NCBI GenBank assembly: GCA_036704125.1
Contig: DATNQI010000050.1
Span: forward strand, 1 to 64,000
Source of the DNA: Pantanalinema sp.
GTDB taxonomy: Bacteria; Cyanobacteriota; Sericytochromatia; S15B-MN24; UBA4093
Reading direction: 5' to 3'
DNA: 64,000 nt
Of this stretch, positions 18,457 through 28,351 are shown one piece after another (the first letter of the stretch is position 1; each line of letters starts with the position of its first letter). The position numbers and the translations under genes were made by a program. A model generated the notes under the pieces. The model was not told the origin of the DNA. It searched no databases and worked only from the letters and a program-made list of their open reading frames with translations.

Positions 18457-20121
18457 CTAGACGGTCGCGCCGTCCAGCGGGGCGGTGCGGTCGTTGCGCC
18501 GATCGCGCGCGACGTTCGAGCCCTCGATGCTCTTGGCGTACTTCTTGACCTCGGCCGCAAGGCTCGAGAGCTCGAGGAAGTCCTTGATGTCGCGGGCCTC
18601 GTTGGTGACCAGGGCGATGGAGAGCGAGCAGAGGGGGAACTGCTGCTTCTGGCCTCGACGATCCACCGAGAGGATGAAGCCGCGCTCGCGGTCCTCGATC
18701 GGGTACAGCTCAGGGATCTCGGCGTCGAAGATCCGGATGATCTCGCGGGCCAGGCGCTCGGCCACGTGCGGCTGCGAGACGACGATGAAGTCGTCGCCGC
18801 CGATGTGGCCGATGAAGTCGCCGGGGTGGTCGACCACCTGCACCGCCTGCTGCAGCACCGAGGCGCACAGCCGGATGACCTGGTCGCCTTGCTCGAAGCC
18901 GAACTTGTCGTTGTAGGCCTTGAAGTTGTCCAGGTCGGTGTAGAGGATCGCGAGCTGCTCGCCCGAGGCGAGGCGCCGCTGGACCTCCGTCTGGATGGTG
19001 ACGTTGCCGGGCAGCTTGGTGAGCGGGTTCGCGTTCTGGTCGTTCTGCTGCATGACGGCCAGGGCTTCGCCCATCTTGTTGAAGGCCTGGGCGAGCTGCT
19101 CCAGCTCGTCGCCGGTGGCGATCTCGACGCGCTTGGTGAGATCCCCGTGGGAGATCGCCGTGGCCTGGGCCACCAGCTCGCGGATGGGGTTGGTGATGGT
19201 GCGCGAGAGGCCGGTGGCGACCAGCGACGCGAGGATGGCGCCGGCCAGCGCCAGGCAGAAGATGGAGAACTGGGTCTGACGCGACGCCGCCTGCATGGGG
19301 GCCTGGGGCTCCCCGATGAAGAGGAGGCCGACGAACTCGCCGTAGTCGCCGAACAAAGGGGCGAAGGCCCCCATGTACTCGTCCTTGCCGAACCGGACGA
19401 TCTGCTTGGAGACCTTGCCGGTCTCGCGGACCTGGTGGACGACCTTGAGCGGCAGCTCGCCCTTCAGCCGGGCGCTGCCGTCGGTGCGGATGGTCTGGGC
19501 GAGCCAGTGGCTGATGCGGGAGTTGCCCCCCGCGATGCCGACCTCGAGGCCCGTGATCCCCTGGATCTGGTCGACGAAGGCGCGATCGAGCCAGGAGCCC
19601 ACCATGACGGCCCCGACGACGCGATCGCCCACCTTCATGGGGGCGATGCCGCGGATGGCGAGGCCCTGCTCGCCCATGGGCTCGACGCCCTTGACCGGCT
19701 CGTTGGCCAGGGCGAGCTGGACGCCCGCGCTGACCAGCTCCGAGACCTCCTTGGGGACGCCTCGCTCCTTGATGGCGCGGCCGTTCGCGTCGAAGACGCG
19801 CACGATGCGGTTCTTGGGCAAGAGATCGACCAGGTCGTCCATCGCCGTGCTGGCGCTGCCGCCTCCGGCGGTCACGAAGCGCAGGGCCTTGGGGTTGCTC
19901 GCGACCATCTGGGCCGAGGCGAGCGCGTCCTGCGCGAAGTAGTCGAAGGTGTGAAGGGTGACGGCCACGTCGTTGTCGAGGCGCTTGCTGGCCTCGGACT
20001 TGAGGCCCTTGGCGGTCATGACCGAGGCGACCAGCGCGACGAGCACCAGCAGCGACAGGCAGACCAGGGTGAAGACCCCGGCCAGCTTGACGGCGATGTT
20101 GACACGCATGGTTGATCGCAT
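18457..20121 (-). CDS. Membrane-bound HAMP-GGDEF protein, possibly low activity
   Basis: A 554-residue protein. A transmembrane helix at about 9-32 is followed by a Cache-like extracytoplasmic region (35-265), a second helix near 275-297, a HAMP segment (about 298-350, ending in EQLAQAFNKMGE) and a GGDEF domain (about 370-530). The signature is GGDDF (441-445) rather than GGDEF/GGEEF, and the usual inhibitory-site arginine (RxxD) is a histidine (HPGD), so diguanylate cyclase activity may be altered. It likely links an outside signal to c-di-GMP or acts as a non-catalytic binder. It converges on the kinase gene. An in-frame ATG 12 bases inside is an alternative start. Confidence 0.85.
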   Translation of the reverse strand: MRSTMRVNIAVKLAGVFTLVCLSLLVLVALVASVMTAKGLKSEASKRLDNDVAVTLHTFDYFAQDALASAQMVASNPKALRFVTAGGGSASTAMDDLVDLLPKNRIVRVFDANGRAIKERGVPKEVSELVSAGVQLALANEPVKGVEPMGEQGLAIRGIAPMKVGDRVVGAVMVGSWLDRAFVDQIQGITGLEVGIAGGNSRISHWLAQTIRTDGSARLKGELPLKVVHQVRETGKVSKQIVRFGKDEYMGAFAPLFGDYGEFVGLLFIGEPQAPMQAASRQTQFSIFCLALAGAILASLVATGLSRTITNPIRELVAQATAISHGDLTKRVEIATGDELEQLAQAFNKMGEALAVMQQNDQNANPLTKLPGNVTIQTEVQRRLASGEQLAILYTDLDNFKAYNDKFGFEQGDQVIRLCASVLQQAVQVVDHPGDFIGHIGGDDFIVVSQPHVAERLAREIIRIFDAEIPELYPIEDRERGFILSVDRRGQKQQFPLCSLSIALVTNEARDIKDFLELSSLAAEVKKYAKSIEGSNVARDRRNDRTAPLDGATV

Positions 20122-20264
20122 GGCGGACCTCCCGTGGCGGCGAGCGCTGCTTTAGTTATTGTAGCCGGAACGGTCAAGCTGACCAAGCTTAAAGCAACTT
20201 TAATCGCTATGAGTTTCCGCTATACTGGTAAAGCGTTTCTCTAACCACCTTCGAAAGGGATCCG

Positions 20265-21631
<1,367 letters not shown>

Positions 21632-21632
<1 letters not shown>

Positions 21633-22798
21633 TGAAGTTCGAGACCAAGGCCATCCACGTGGGCCAGGGGGCCGACCCCACCACCGGCGCGACCATCGTG
21701 CCCATCTACCAGACCTCGACCTACACCCAGGAGGACGCCGGGGTCCACAAGGGCTTCGACTACTCCCGCACCGCGAACCCCACCCGCAAGGCCCTCGAGG
21801 ACTGCCTCGCCTCGCTCGAGGGGGCCCAGTTCGGCCTGGCCTTCTCCTCGGGGGTGGCCGCCACCGACGCGACCCTGAAGCTGCTGTCGGCGGGCGACCA
21901 CGTGGTCGTCTCGGACGACGTGTACGGCGGGACCTATCGCCTGTTCGAGAAGGTGCTCACCCGCTACGGCATCAGCTTCAGCTGGGTGGACGCCCAGGAC
22001 CTGGACAAGGTTCGCGCCGCGATCCAGCCGAACACCAAGCTGATCTGGTCGGAGTCGCCGACCAACCCGTTGCTGCGCCTGATCGACATCGAGGGCCTCT
22101 CCTTGGTGGCAAAAGAGCGGGGCGTTTTGCTCGCCATCGACAACACCTTCGCCAGCCCCTACCTCCAGAACCCGCTCGCCCTGGGCGCCGACATCGTCGT
22201 GCACTCGACGACCAAGTACCTGGGCGGCCACTCGGACGTGGTGGGCGGCGCCTTCATGACCAACCGCGAGGACCTCTACCAGCAGGTGAAGTTCGTCCAG
22301 AACTCGATCGGGGCCATCCCCGGCCCCCACGACGCCTTCCTCACCCTGCGCGGCGTCAAGACCCTGGCCATCCGCATGCGCCAGCACTGCGCCAACGCCA
22401 AGGTGGTGGCCGCGTGGCTCGAGCAGCACCCCTTGGTCGAGGCGGTCTACTACCCCGGCCTTGCTTCCCACCCGCAGCACGCGCTCGCCAAGCGCCAGAT
22501 GCGCGACTTCGGCGGCATGGTCTCGTTCGTGGTGAAGGGTGGCCTGGACGTGGCCCGCGTCATCGCGAAGAGCACCAAGCTGTTCAGCCTGGCCGAGAGC
22601 CTGGGCGGGGTCGAGAGCCTGCTCACCCACCCGCCCACCATGACCCACGGGGCCATCCCCAAGGAGATCCGCGAGGCCCGCGGCGTCGTGGACGGTCTCT
22701 TGCGCCTCTCGGTGGGTATCGAGGATGCCGAGGACCTGGTCGCCGACTTGCAGCAGGCCTTCGACAAGGCGACGAGCACGGCAGCGATCGCCCGCTGA
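21632..22798 (+). CDS. Cystathionine gamma-lyase / gamma-synthase family enzyme
   Basis: A 388-residue Cys/Met-metabolism PLP enzyme. The internal aldimine lysine is Lys195 in HSTTKYLGGHSD; SRTANPTRKALE and the C-terminal SLGGVESLLTHP are intact. The start ATG overlaps the previous stop (TAATG), so the two genes are translationally coupled. Next to cystathionine beta-synthase, the lyase reaction (cystathionine to cysteine, reverse transsulfuration) is the more likely role; gamma-synthase cannot be excluded because the residues that separate them are few. Confidence 0.9.
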
Positions 22799-22810
22799 CC
22801 CCGACTCACG

Positions 22811-22844
22811 AAAAAAGCGCCCGGCCACTGGCCGGGCGCTTTTT
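22811..22844. terminator. Bidirectional terminator
   Basis: A perfect 10-bp GC-rich stem (22817-22826 with 22830-22839) on an ACT loop is flanked by six A on the left and five T on the right. It serves the transsulfuration pair on the plus strand and the ABC exporter on the minus strand. Confidence 0.92.
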
Positions 22845-23647
22845 CACTCGCCGGTCTTCGCGAGCAGGCCTCGTTCCTTGACCACCGCGAAGGTCCGGTA
22901 GAAGAAGGCGATCGCCCCTGCCATGTACAGGACGTCCAGCCCGAAGGCCCAGGCCAGGTGGTTCAGGGGGATGTGGCCCGTGGTGATGACCGCGCGCATC
23001 CCCTCGAAGACGTGCGCGCTGGGCAACAGCCTCGCGAGCGCCTGCATGACCGGCGGCAGGACCGAGACCGGGTAGAAGACGGCCGAGAGGGGCTGGAAGA
23101 TGAAGGCGAGCACCCACGCGAGACTCTCGGCCGCCTGACCGAAGCGCAGCACCAGCGCCGTGGTCGTGATCCCGAGCGCCCAGCCCATCAGCAGAAGGCA
23201 GGCGACGAACGGCACCAGCGACCACCCCAGGACCAGGATGTTGAAGCCGTAGAAGACACCCGCCAGGATGGACATGATGACCACCGAGAGGCTGAGCTTC
23301 GCGAGGCTGATGAGGACGGTCGCGGCCAGGAACTCCCCCACCGAAAGCGGGCTGACGAAGAGGTTCAGGAGGTTGCGGCTCCAGACCTCCTCGAGGTAGG
23401 CGATCGAGACGCCCTGTTGCGCCCGGAAGAGCAGGTCCCAGAGGATCAGGGCCCCGAGGAAGAAGGCGATGAAGTTGGGCAGGGCGCCCGCGCCGCCGAG
23501 GCGGCTGAGGTAGATGCTCAAGAAGCCCCAGATCAGCAGGTCGAGCAGGGGCCAGTAGACGAGCTCCGCGACGCGCATGGGGTTGCGCCGGATGACGTAG
23601 ACGTGCCGGGTGAAGAGCGCCCCGATGCGCTGCGTGCTGCCGCTCAA
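22844..23647 (-). CDS. ABC-2 type transporter permease
   Basis: A 267-residue integral membrane protein with about six helices in the ABC-2 layout (first helix after RVAELVYWP near residue 30, last near 235-255). It forms the membrane part of an exporter with the ATPase encoded just upstream. The TTG start at 23647 overlaps the TGA of the ATPase gene by three bases, which indicates translational coupling. Substrate unknown; such two-gene exporters carry polysaccharide, lipid, drug or copper-enzyme related cargo. Confidence 0.87.
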   Translation of the reverse strand: MSGSTQRIGALFTRHVYVIRRNPMRVAELVYWPLLDLLIWGFLSIYLSRLGGAGALPNFIAFFLGALILWDLLFRAQQGVSIAYLEEVWSRNLLNLFVSPLSVGEFLAATVLISLAKLSLSVVIMSILAGVFYGFNILVLGWSLVPFVACLLLMGWALGITTTALVLRFGQAAESLAWVLAFIFQPLSAVFYPVSVLPPVMQALARLLPSAHVFEGMRAVITTGHIPLNHLAWAFGLDVLYMAGAIAFFYRTFAVVKERGLLAKTGE

Positions 23648-24399
23648 GCTTGCCCCTCCACTTCGCCGCGCGCCACCTTCAGGAACACCGCCTCCAGGTC
23701 CTCGGCCGAGAAGCGCGCGACGATCTCGGCTGGAGAGCCGCTCGCGAGGATCTTGCCCTGGTTGAGGAAGATGACCCGATCGGCCATCATCTCCATCTCG
23801 CGAAGGTTGTGGGTGGTGAAGAGGATGGAGAGCTTGCGCTCCTCGCGGATGCGCAGGAGCAGGTGCCGGATCCGGTCGGCCACGTCCGGGTCGAGGCTCG
23901 CGGTGGGCTCGTCGAGGAAGAGCAGCTCCGGATCGTTCAGGAGCGCCTTGGCGAGGTGCAGGCGGGTCAGCTGACCGCTCGAGAGCTCCTTGGTGGGGCG
24001 ATTGGCCTTCTGCTCGAGATCCAGGAGCGCGAGGGTCTCGTCCACCTTGCGCGCGAGATGCGGGATCCCGTAAAGCTTGCCGAAGACCAGCAGGTTCTCG
24101 CGCACGGACAGGGAGTAGGGCAAAGAGACGTAGGTCGAGGAGAAGTTGACCCGCTGCAAGATTTCCTGGCGGTGCTGCGCCAGATCCAGCCCGAAGACCC
24201 GGATGTCGCCCGAGCTCGGGGTGATCAGGCCCAGGAGCATCTGGATGGTCGTCGTCTTTCCCGCCCCGTTGGGCCCCAGCAGGCCCAGGATTTCCCCGCG
24301 CGCCACGTCGAAGGAGATGCCGTCGACCACCACCAGGTCATCGAAGCGTTTCGTGAGGTTCCGGACGGCCAGTAACGGGATCCCTTGTGTGTCTCGCAT
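23644..24399 (-). CDS. ABC transporter ATP-binding protein
   Basis: A 251-residue ATPase. Walker A GPNGAGKTT is at 42-50, the signature is LSSGQLTRL (a variant of LSGGQ with one changed residue), and Walker B ends LLFLDEPTASLDP; the switch histidine is in FTTHN. The ATG at 24399 is chosen because GAGGA lies about 7 bases upstream; longer in-frame starts add a non-conserved leader. It energises the ABC-2 permease with which it overlaps. Confidence 0.93.
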   Translation of the reverse strand: MRDTQGIPLLAVRNLTKRFDDLVVVDGISFDVARGEILGLLGPNGAGKTTTIQMLLGLITPSSGDIRVFGLDLAQHRQEILQRVNFSSTYVSLPYSLSVRENLLVFGKLYGIPHLARKVDETLALLDLEQKANRPTKELSSGQLTRLHLAKALLNDPELLFLDEPTASLDPDVADRIRHLLLRIREERKLSILFTTHNLREMEMMADRVIFLNQGKILASGSPAEIVARFSAEDLEAVFLKVARGEVEGQA

Positions 24400-24496
24400 C
24401 TGTCCTCGCGAAGCTTGATCGGTTATCCTGCCCATGATAGCGCAACCGGCCCGCGGACGTGAGCGAGCGTCCCGGCGCGGGGCGAAGGAGGATGGC

Positions 24497-24979
24497 ATGG
24501 GCGCAATCCGGCAAAGCGGCTCGCCTGCGATCGCCGCCCAGGCGGCGATCCTGCTGGTGATGGGAGCTCTGGCGAGCGGCGCTTCGGCCTCGGCCGAGGG
24601 CGCGATCCCCGCGGCCTCCTCGGATCCAGCGGCGCTCGAGGCCGGGATGAGCGTCCTGCGTGGCGTGGTGGGGCGAACCGTCTATGTGGCCTTGCCCGCC
24701 AGCAAGGGCTACGCGTGGGAGTGGGCGGCGCGCGGCGAGCGCTGGCTCTTCGATTCGCCCTACAAGGTCCGCTTCGTCGCGGAGCCCGGTCCCACCGAGA
24801 TCTGGACTTTTCCGCTGGCGCGCCCCGGCCGCCTCCTGCTCGACTTCGTGCGGCGCCCGGTCGCGGGCCCTTCGGACGACGGCACGGCCACCCGCTCGAT
24901 CAGGCTATGGGTCATGACCCCCTACGAGGCGCAGCAGCACGCCCCGGCTGACCTGCGCGACACGATCCTCTTGCGCTGA
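24497..24979 (+). CDS. Secreted chagasin-like (I42 family) protein
   Basis: A 160-residue protein with a signal peptide (hydrophobic core to about residue 33, ending ASASA). The mature domain has the chagasin outline: a loop LPASKGYAWEW in place of the usual NxTTGYxW, then a central segment and EIWTFPLARPGRLLLDFVRRP matching the late strand with its RP-containing loop. Family members inhibit papain-like cysteine proteases. The first inhibitory loop is not the consensus, so inhibition is uncertain. GAAGGAGG upstream supports the ATG at 24497. It is divergent from the ABC exporter. Confidence 0.5.
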   Translation: MGAIRQSGSPAIAAQAAILLVMGALASGASASAEGAIPAASSDPAALEAGMSVLRGVVGRTVYVALPASKGYAWEWAARGERWLFDSPYKVRFVAEPGPTEIWTFPLARPGRLLLDFVRRPVAGPSDDGTATRSIRLWVMTPYEAQQHAPADLRDTILLR

Positions 24980-24984
24980 GCGCC

Positions 24985-25569
24985 TCAGCGCTCGCGGCGC
25001 TGGCTGGGTCGGACGTAGCTGTGCGAGCGCCAGGTGGCATCCCGCTCGGCACGCAGGGCGCCCGCGTCCTTCTTCACGTCCACGTTGCAGCGCGCGGCCG
25101 TCCGCAGGGCCTCGACGCGGCGATCGTGCTCCTGATCGTTGGGGGAGACCAGCCCGTTGAGCGAAGCCAGCAGCAGCGGGCCGTAGATGAACGTCGCGAA
25201 GCCCTCCTGGGCCAGCGCGCGCGGGTCGTCGAACATCAGGACCAGCGCATCCTTGCCGCGCGTGGCGAACACCGTCGCCGTCGGGCGGAACGAGGAGACG
25301 GCGAGCTCCGTGCGAACGTTCTTCCAGATGGTGACGATCACCTTGTCCCCCTGCTTCAGGCGCGGGGGGCGCAGGAACTGGACGCGCGCCGCCACCGGGG
25401 AGACGTCCATGATCCTGGCCTTGATCATGTAGGTGCCGTTGCGATCGGTGATCTCGACGGGGATGCCGTACGAGACCCGCTCGAAGGTGCGTCGGTAGGG
25501 CCTTTCGACGGCCGGATCCGGTTGCCCGGCGGTCGCGTCGATGGGGAAAGAGAACGAGTCGTCGGCCAA
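24985..25569 (-). CDS. PilZ domain protein
   Basis: A 194-residue soluble protein. The c-di-GMP binding motif RxxxR is visible as RRTFER near residues 26-31, followed by strands and the second motif region DVSPVAARV (canonical D/NxSxxG; the glycine is replaced). The C-terminal third is charged and helical. It may read c-di-GMP to adjust motility or envelope functions, in line with the GGDEF gene 5 kb away and the pilus locus. The stop converges on the chagasin-like gene with 5 bases between. Confidence 0.75.
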   Translation of the reverse strand: MADDSFSFPIDATAGQPDPAVERPYRRTFERVSYGIPVEITDRNGTYMIKARIMDVSPVAARVQFLRPPRLKQGDKVIVTIWKNVRTELAVSSFRPTATVFATRGKDALVLMFDDPRALAQEGFATFIYGPLLLASLNGLVSPNDQEHDRRVEALRTAARCNVDVKKDAGALRAERDATWRSHSYVRPSQRRER

Positions 25570-25803
25570 GAGGACCTCTTCTCATGCGTGGGCCCAGCCG
25601 CCGGCCGGGCGCCGCCAGGGCGGCCAAACCGCCCCGACGCTTGAATCTTAGCTGTGTTCGGGGCGTCGGGTCAAGCACCCGGGATCCGGCGTTTCCAGGG
25701 GCAGCGGCGGCAGGGCCGGGGCTAGGCAGGGGGCGGGCCGATCGGTTACCATGGGCAGGCCGAGGTCGCGGGGCCGTGGGGCGCTGGGCAAGCGAGGAGT
25801 TTC

Positions 25804-27369
25804 ATGTCGCGCGAGGACAGTGTGGAGATCCCGACGCTTTCGGACCTCATCCGTGTCCAGGCCACCCTCAAGCCCCACGTGGAGGCCCTGGTCGCCGACG
25901 GGCGGCGCTGGACGTACAGCGCTCTCGACCGCGGGATCCGGCGCATCGCGGGCGCCCTGCTCGCCGGCCATCCCGACCTCGCCCCCGGCGAGCGGGTCCT
26001 GCTGATGGCTCCCACGAGCGATTCCTTCGTCATCGGCTACTTCGCCCTGCTGCACCTCGGGGCGGTCCCCGTTCCGCTCAGCCCAAGGCTTCACGAGGTC
26101 GAGCTCCTTGCCCATGCCAGGGACTGCCAGGCCCGTCTGCTCCTGGCCGACGCCTCGGCGGGAGACGTGGTTCGCGAGACCTTCATTCGCGCCTTCGGCG
26201 GCCGCGTCATGCGCCTGGATCCCCGCCGCCAGCAGGTTTCGTGGCAGGCGGCGAGCGGCGAGGATCCGTTCGTGCCCTACTTCGATCTGCCCTACGAGGC
26301 GACCCCCGCGGCGTTTGCGGTCGAACCCGATGCGATAGCGACCATCCTTTACTCCTCGGGCACCACGGGCGAGCCGCGCGGGATCGCCCTCTCGCACCGC
26401 GCCCTGCTCGCCGGGGCCCGCGCCGTCACCGACGCCTTGCCCCCGGCCTCGGCCCCGAGCACCGCGATCGTCCTGCCCCTCCATCACGCCTACCCCTTGG
26501 TCGCTCAGCTCCTTTCGACCCTGCTGGTGGGGGGCTTCGTGCAGCTTTTCCGGGGGCTGGCCTTTCCCTTCCCCGTCCTCCAGGAGATGCAGCGCGAGGC
26601 CGTTTCGAGCTTCGCCGGGGTGCCTGCGACCTTCCGCGCGCTCGCGGCGCTCGACGACCTGGCGGAGCTGGATCTCGGCGAGGTGAAGCACGTGCTGTGC
26701 GGGGGGGCACCGCTTGCTCCCGACGACGAGGAGGCCATCCGCAAGGTCTTCCCCGGGGCCAGGGTCTTCGACGTTTACGGCCAGACCGAGGCCGGCCCCG
26801 TCGCCTTGATCGCCCAGGGCGAGCCCGGCTTCGCCACCGGGCGCTTCGCCCGCCCCTTCCCCGGCGTCTGCCTGCGGATCGTGGGCGATGACGGCCCTCT
26901 CGAGCAGGGCGAGGTCGGCACCGTGGAGGTCCAGTCCCCGTTCCTCATGCGAGGCTACTGGCAGGGCCCTGCCGAGGCCCGGGAGGGCGCTCCCGGCTGG
27001 CACGCCACCGGCGATCTGGGCTTCCTCGACGCCGAGGGCGCGCTGCACCTGATCGGCCGCCACGAGGAGGTCATCGTCTCGGGCAGCGAGAAGGTGAGCC
27101 CGCGCGAGGTCGAGTCGGTCCTGCTGCGGCATCCGGGGATCAAGGAGGCGGCGGTCCTGGGCGTCACCGATCGCGCGCACGGCCAGCGGATCGTGGCCTG
27201 GGTGGTCGCCGCCGCGAGCGACATCGACCCAGCGGCGGCCCAGCGCCACTGCGAGCAGTACCTCGCGCACCACAAGTGCCCCCGCGAGGTTCGCCTGCTG
27301 GATACCCTCCCGCGAACCGCGAGCGGCAAGGTGCACCGTGCGCTCTTGCACGAATGGAGCCAGGGCTGA
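25804..27369 (+). CDS. AMP-forming acyl/aryl-CoA ligase family protein
   Basis: A 521-residue ANL-superfamily adenylating enzyme. The phosphate loop YSSGTTGEPRG runs from 183 to 193, YGQTEAG, TGDLGFLD and the hinge GRHEEVIVSGSEKVSPREVE are all present, and the C-terminal catalytic lysine is Lys509 in RTASGKVHR. It should activate a carboxylic acid to an acyl-AMP and then a thioester. The specificity pocket is not assignable by eye; medium/long-chain fatty acids are likely. No acyl carrier protein or transferase is adjacent. Confidence 0.88.
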   Translation: MSREDSVEIPTLSDLIRVQATLKPHVEALVADGRRWTYSALDRGIRRIAGALLAGHPDLAPGERVLLMAPTSDSFVIGYFALLHLGAVPVPLSPRLHEVELLAHARDCQARLLLADASAGDVVRETFIRAFGGRVMRLDPRRQQVSWQAASGEDPFVPYFDLPYEATPAAFAVEPDAIATILYSSGTTGEPRGIALSHRALLAGARAVTDALPPASAPSTAIVLPLHHAYPLVAQLLSTLLVGGFVQLFRGLAFPFPVLQEMQREAVSSFAGVPATFRALAALDDLAELDLGEVKHVLCGGAPLAPDDEEAIRKVFPGARVFDVYGQTEAGPVALIAQGEPGFATGRFARPFPGVCLRIVGDDGPLEQGEVGTVEVQSPFLMRGYWQGPAEAREGAPGWHATGDLGFLDAEGALHLIGRHEEVIVSGSEKVSPREVESVLLRHPGIKEAAVLGVTDRAHGQRIVAWVVAAASDIDPAAAQRHCEQYLAHHKCPREVRLLDTLPRTASGKVHRALLHEWSQG

Positions 27370-27384
27370 TCCCATCCCATGAGC

Positions 27385-27422
27385 GAGGGCCCGCCGGGTG
27401 TGTGAACGGCGGGCCCTCTTTT
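27385..27422 (+). terminator. Terminator after the adenylating enzyme
   Basis: A 12-bp stem (27385-27396 with 27407-27418) and a 10-base loop, followed by TTTT. It lies between convergent genes. Confidence 0.82.
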
Positions 27423-27513
27423 CGCTCAGAGAGGTGTTCGAGCGATGGGATCAGCATAGCGCAGGGCGAAGGCCCGTGCCGCGATCGGCGATCCTCGCGG
27501 CGCGCGATCGAGA

Positions 27514-28266
27514 TTACGGTTGCTCGGCGGCTTGGGCGGCGAAGTCGCGCCCCGCGTCGCAGTAGCGCAGGTAGTCGCAGTGCAAGCAGTGGCCGGCCAC
27601 CCGGGGGATGAAGCGCTGATCCGCCTCGAGCCGCTCGACGGTTTTGCGCACGCCTTCGAGGATCTCCTCGATGTGCGCGGCGCCGAGCGAAAGGGAGAGC
27701 CGGACGTTGCTCGCCAGGTAGTGGACCGTGTGGTGCTGGACGGTCTCGCGCAGCTTCTCGCCGATGAGGTAGTGGTAGATACCGAGCTGCTGGAGGGTGT
27801 GCGGGCGAATCTCGGCCGGGGCGTGGCCCGACTTGTAGTCGATGATCTCGAGCGAGCCGTCGAAGCGGCGGTCCACCCGGTCCACGATCCCCAGCAGCGT
27901 GATCCCCTGGTATGGAGCCGACAGGCGTTTCTCGAGCAGCAGCGGGATGCTCTGGGTCTCGGACCAGGTCCGGTAGTAGGCGGCGAGCAGGTCCTTGCCG
28001 CGCGCGAGCTCCGCGACCTCGTGCTCGTGCGAATCGTAGCCGGCTCCGGTCCAGGATCGCTCGAGCTGGGCCTGGGCCTCCTCGAGGGGGCGCGCGGCGG
28101 GGCCTCCCTGCTCGTGGAGGACCTGCAGGGTGCGGTGCAGGGAGGTGCCGAAGCTCTGGTTGGCCCATGCCCTGCGGGGCAGCTTTCGCACGTACTGGTA
28201 GTGGTACTGCCGCGGACAGGTCTGGTAGACGTGTAGCCTGCTCGGCGAATACTGAGGTTTGCGCAT
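27514..28266 (-). CDS. PD-(D/E)XK nuclease of the RecB/Cas4 type with a likely Fe-S cluster
   Basis: A 250-residue protein. The nuclease core is visible as GIVDRVDRRFDGSLEIIDYKSG with Asp143 and Lys145 as the catalytic D-x-K part. Cys17 near the N terminus (YQTCPRQY) and Cys227, Cys230 and Cys236 at the C terminus form the 1+3 pattern that binds 4Fe-4S in AddB, Cas4 and related RecB-family nucleases. No CRISPR array or helicase is nearby, so a stand-alone DNA repair exonuclease is likelier than Cas4. The ATG at 28266 begins at the conserved YSPSRL segment. Confidence 0.85.
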   Translation of the reverse strand: MRKPQYSPSRLHVYQTCPRQYHYQYVRKLPRRAWANQSFGTSLHRTLQVLHEQGGPAARPLEEAQAQLERSWTGAGYDSHEHEVAELARGKDLLAAYYRTWSETQSIPLLLEKRLSAPYQGITLLGIVDRVDRRFDGSLEIIDYKSGHAPAEIRPHTLQQLGIYHYLIGEKLRETVQHHTVHYLASNVRLSLSLGAAHIEEILEGVRKTVERLEADQRFIPRVAGHCLHCDYLRYCDAGRDFAAQAAEQP

Positions 28267-28296
28267 GGGGGCCTCGAGAGGGAGGGGATCCCTGAG

Positions 28297-28302
28297 ATTA
28301 TA
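28297..28302 (-). promoter_or_regulatory. Candidate -10 box for the nuclease gene
   Basis: On the minus strand a perfect TATAAT lies 31 bases upstream of the nuclease start codon. The -35 region is poor. It sits in the divergent gap with the glycosyltransferase gene. Confidence 0.4.
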
Positions 28303-28351
28303 CGCTCTTGGCTGAGGTAGAATGGACAGGATCACGAGAGGAAGCCCCCGC

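Noticed and set aside
20160-20264. Riboswitch in front of the transsulfuration genes
   Set aside because: The 105-base leader has no SAM-box, SAM-II or cobalamin pattern that I can see; only a TATACT hexamer stands out.
26426-26710. Arginine/proline-rich short frame on the minus strand
   Set aside because: Lies fully inside the adenylating enzyme gene and has low-complexity shadow composition; no ribosome-binding site.
27514-28266. Cas4 as part of a CRISPR locus
   Set aside because: No repeat-spacer array, Cas1 or Cas2 is visible around it. The fold matches Cas4, but the context does not.
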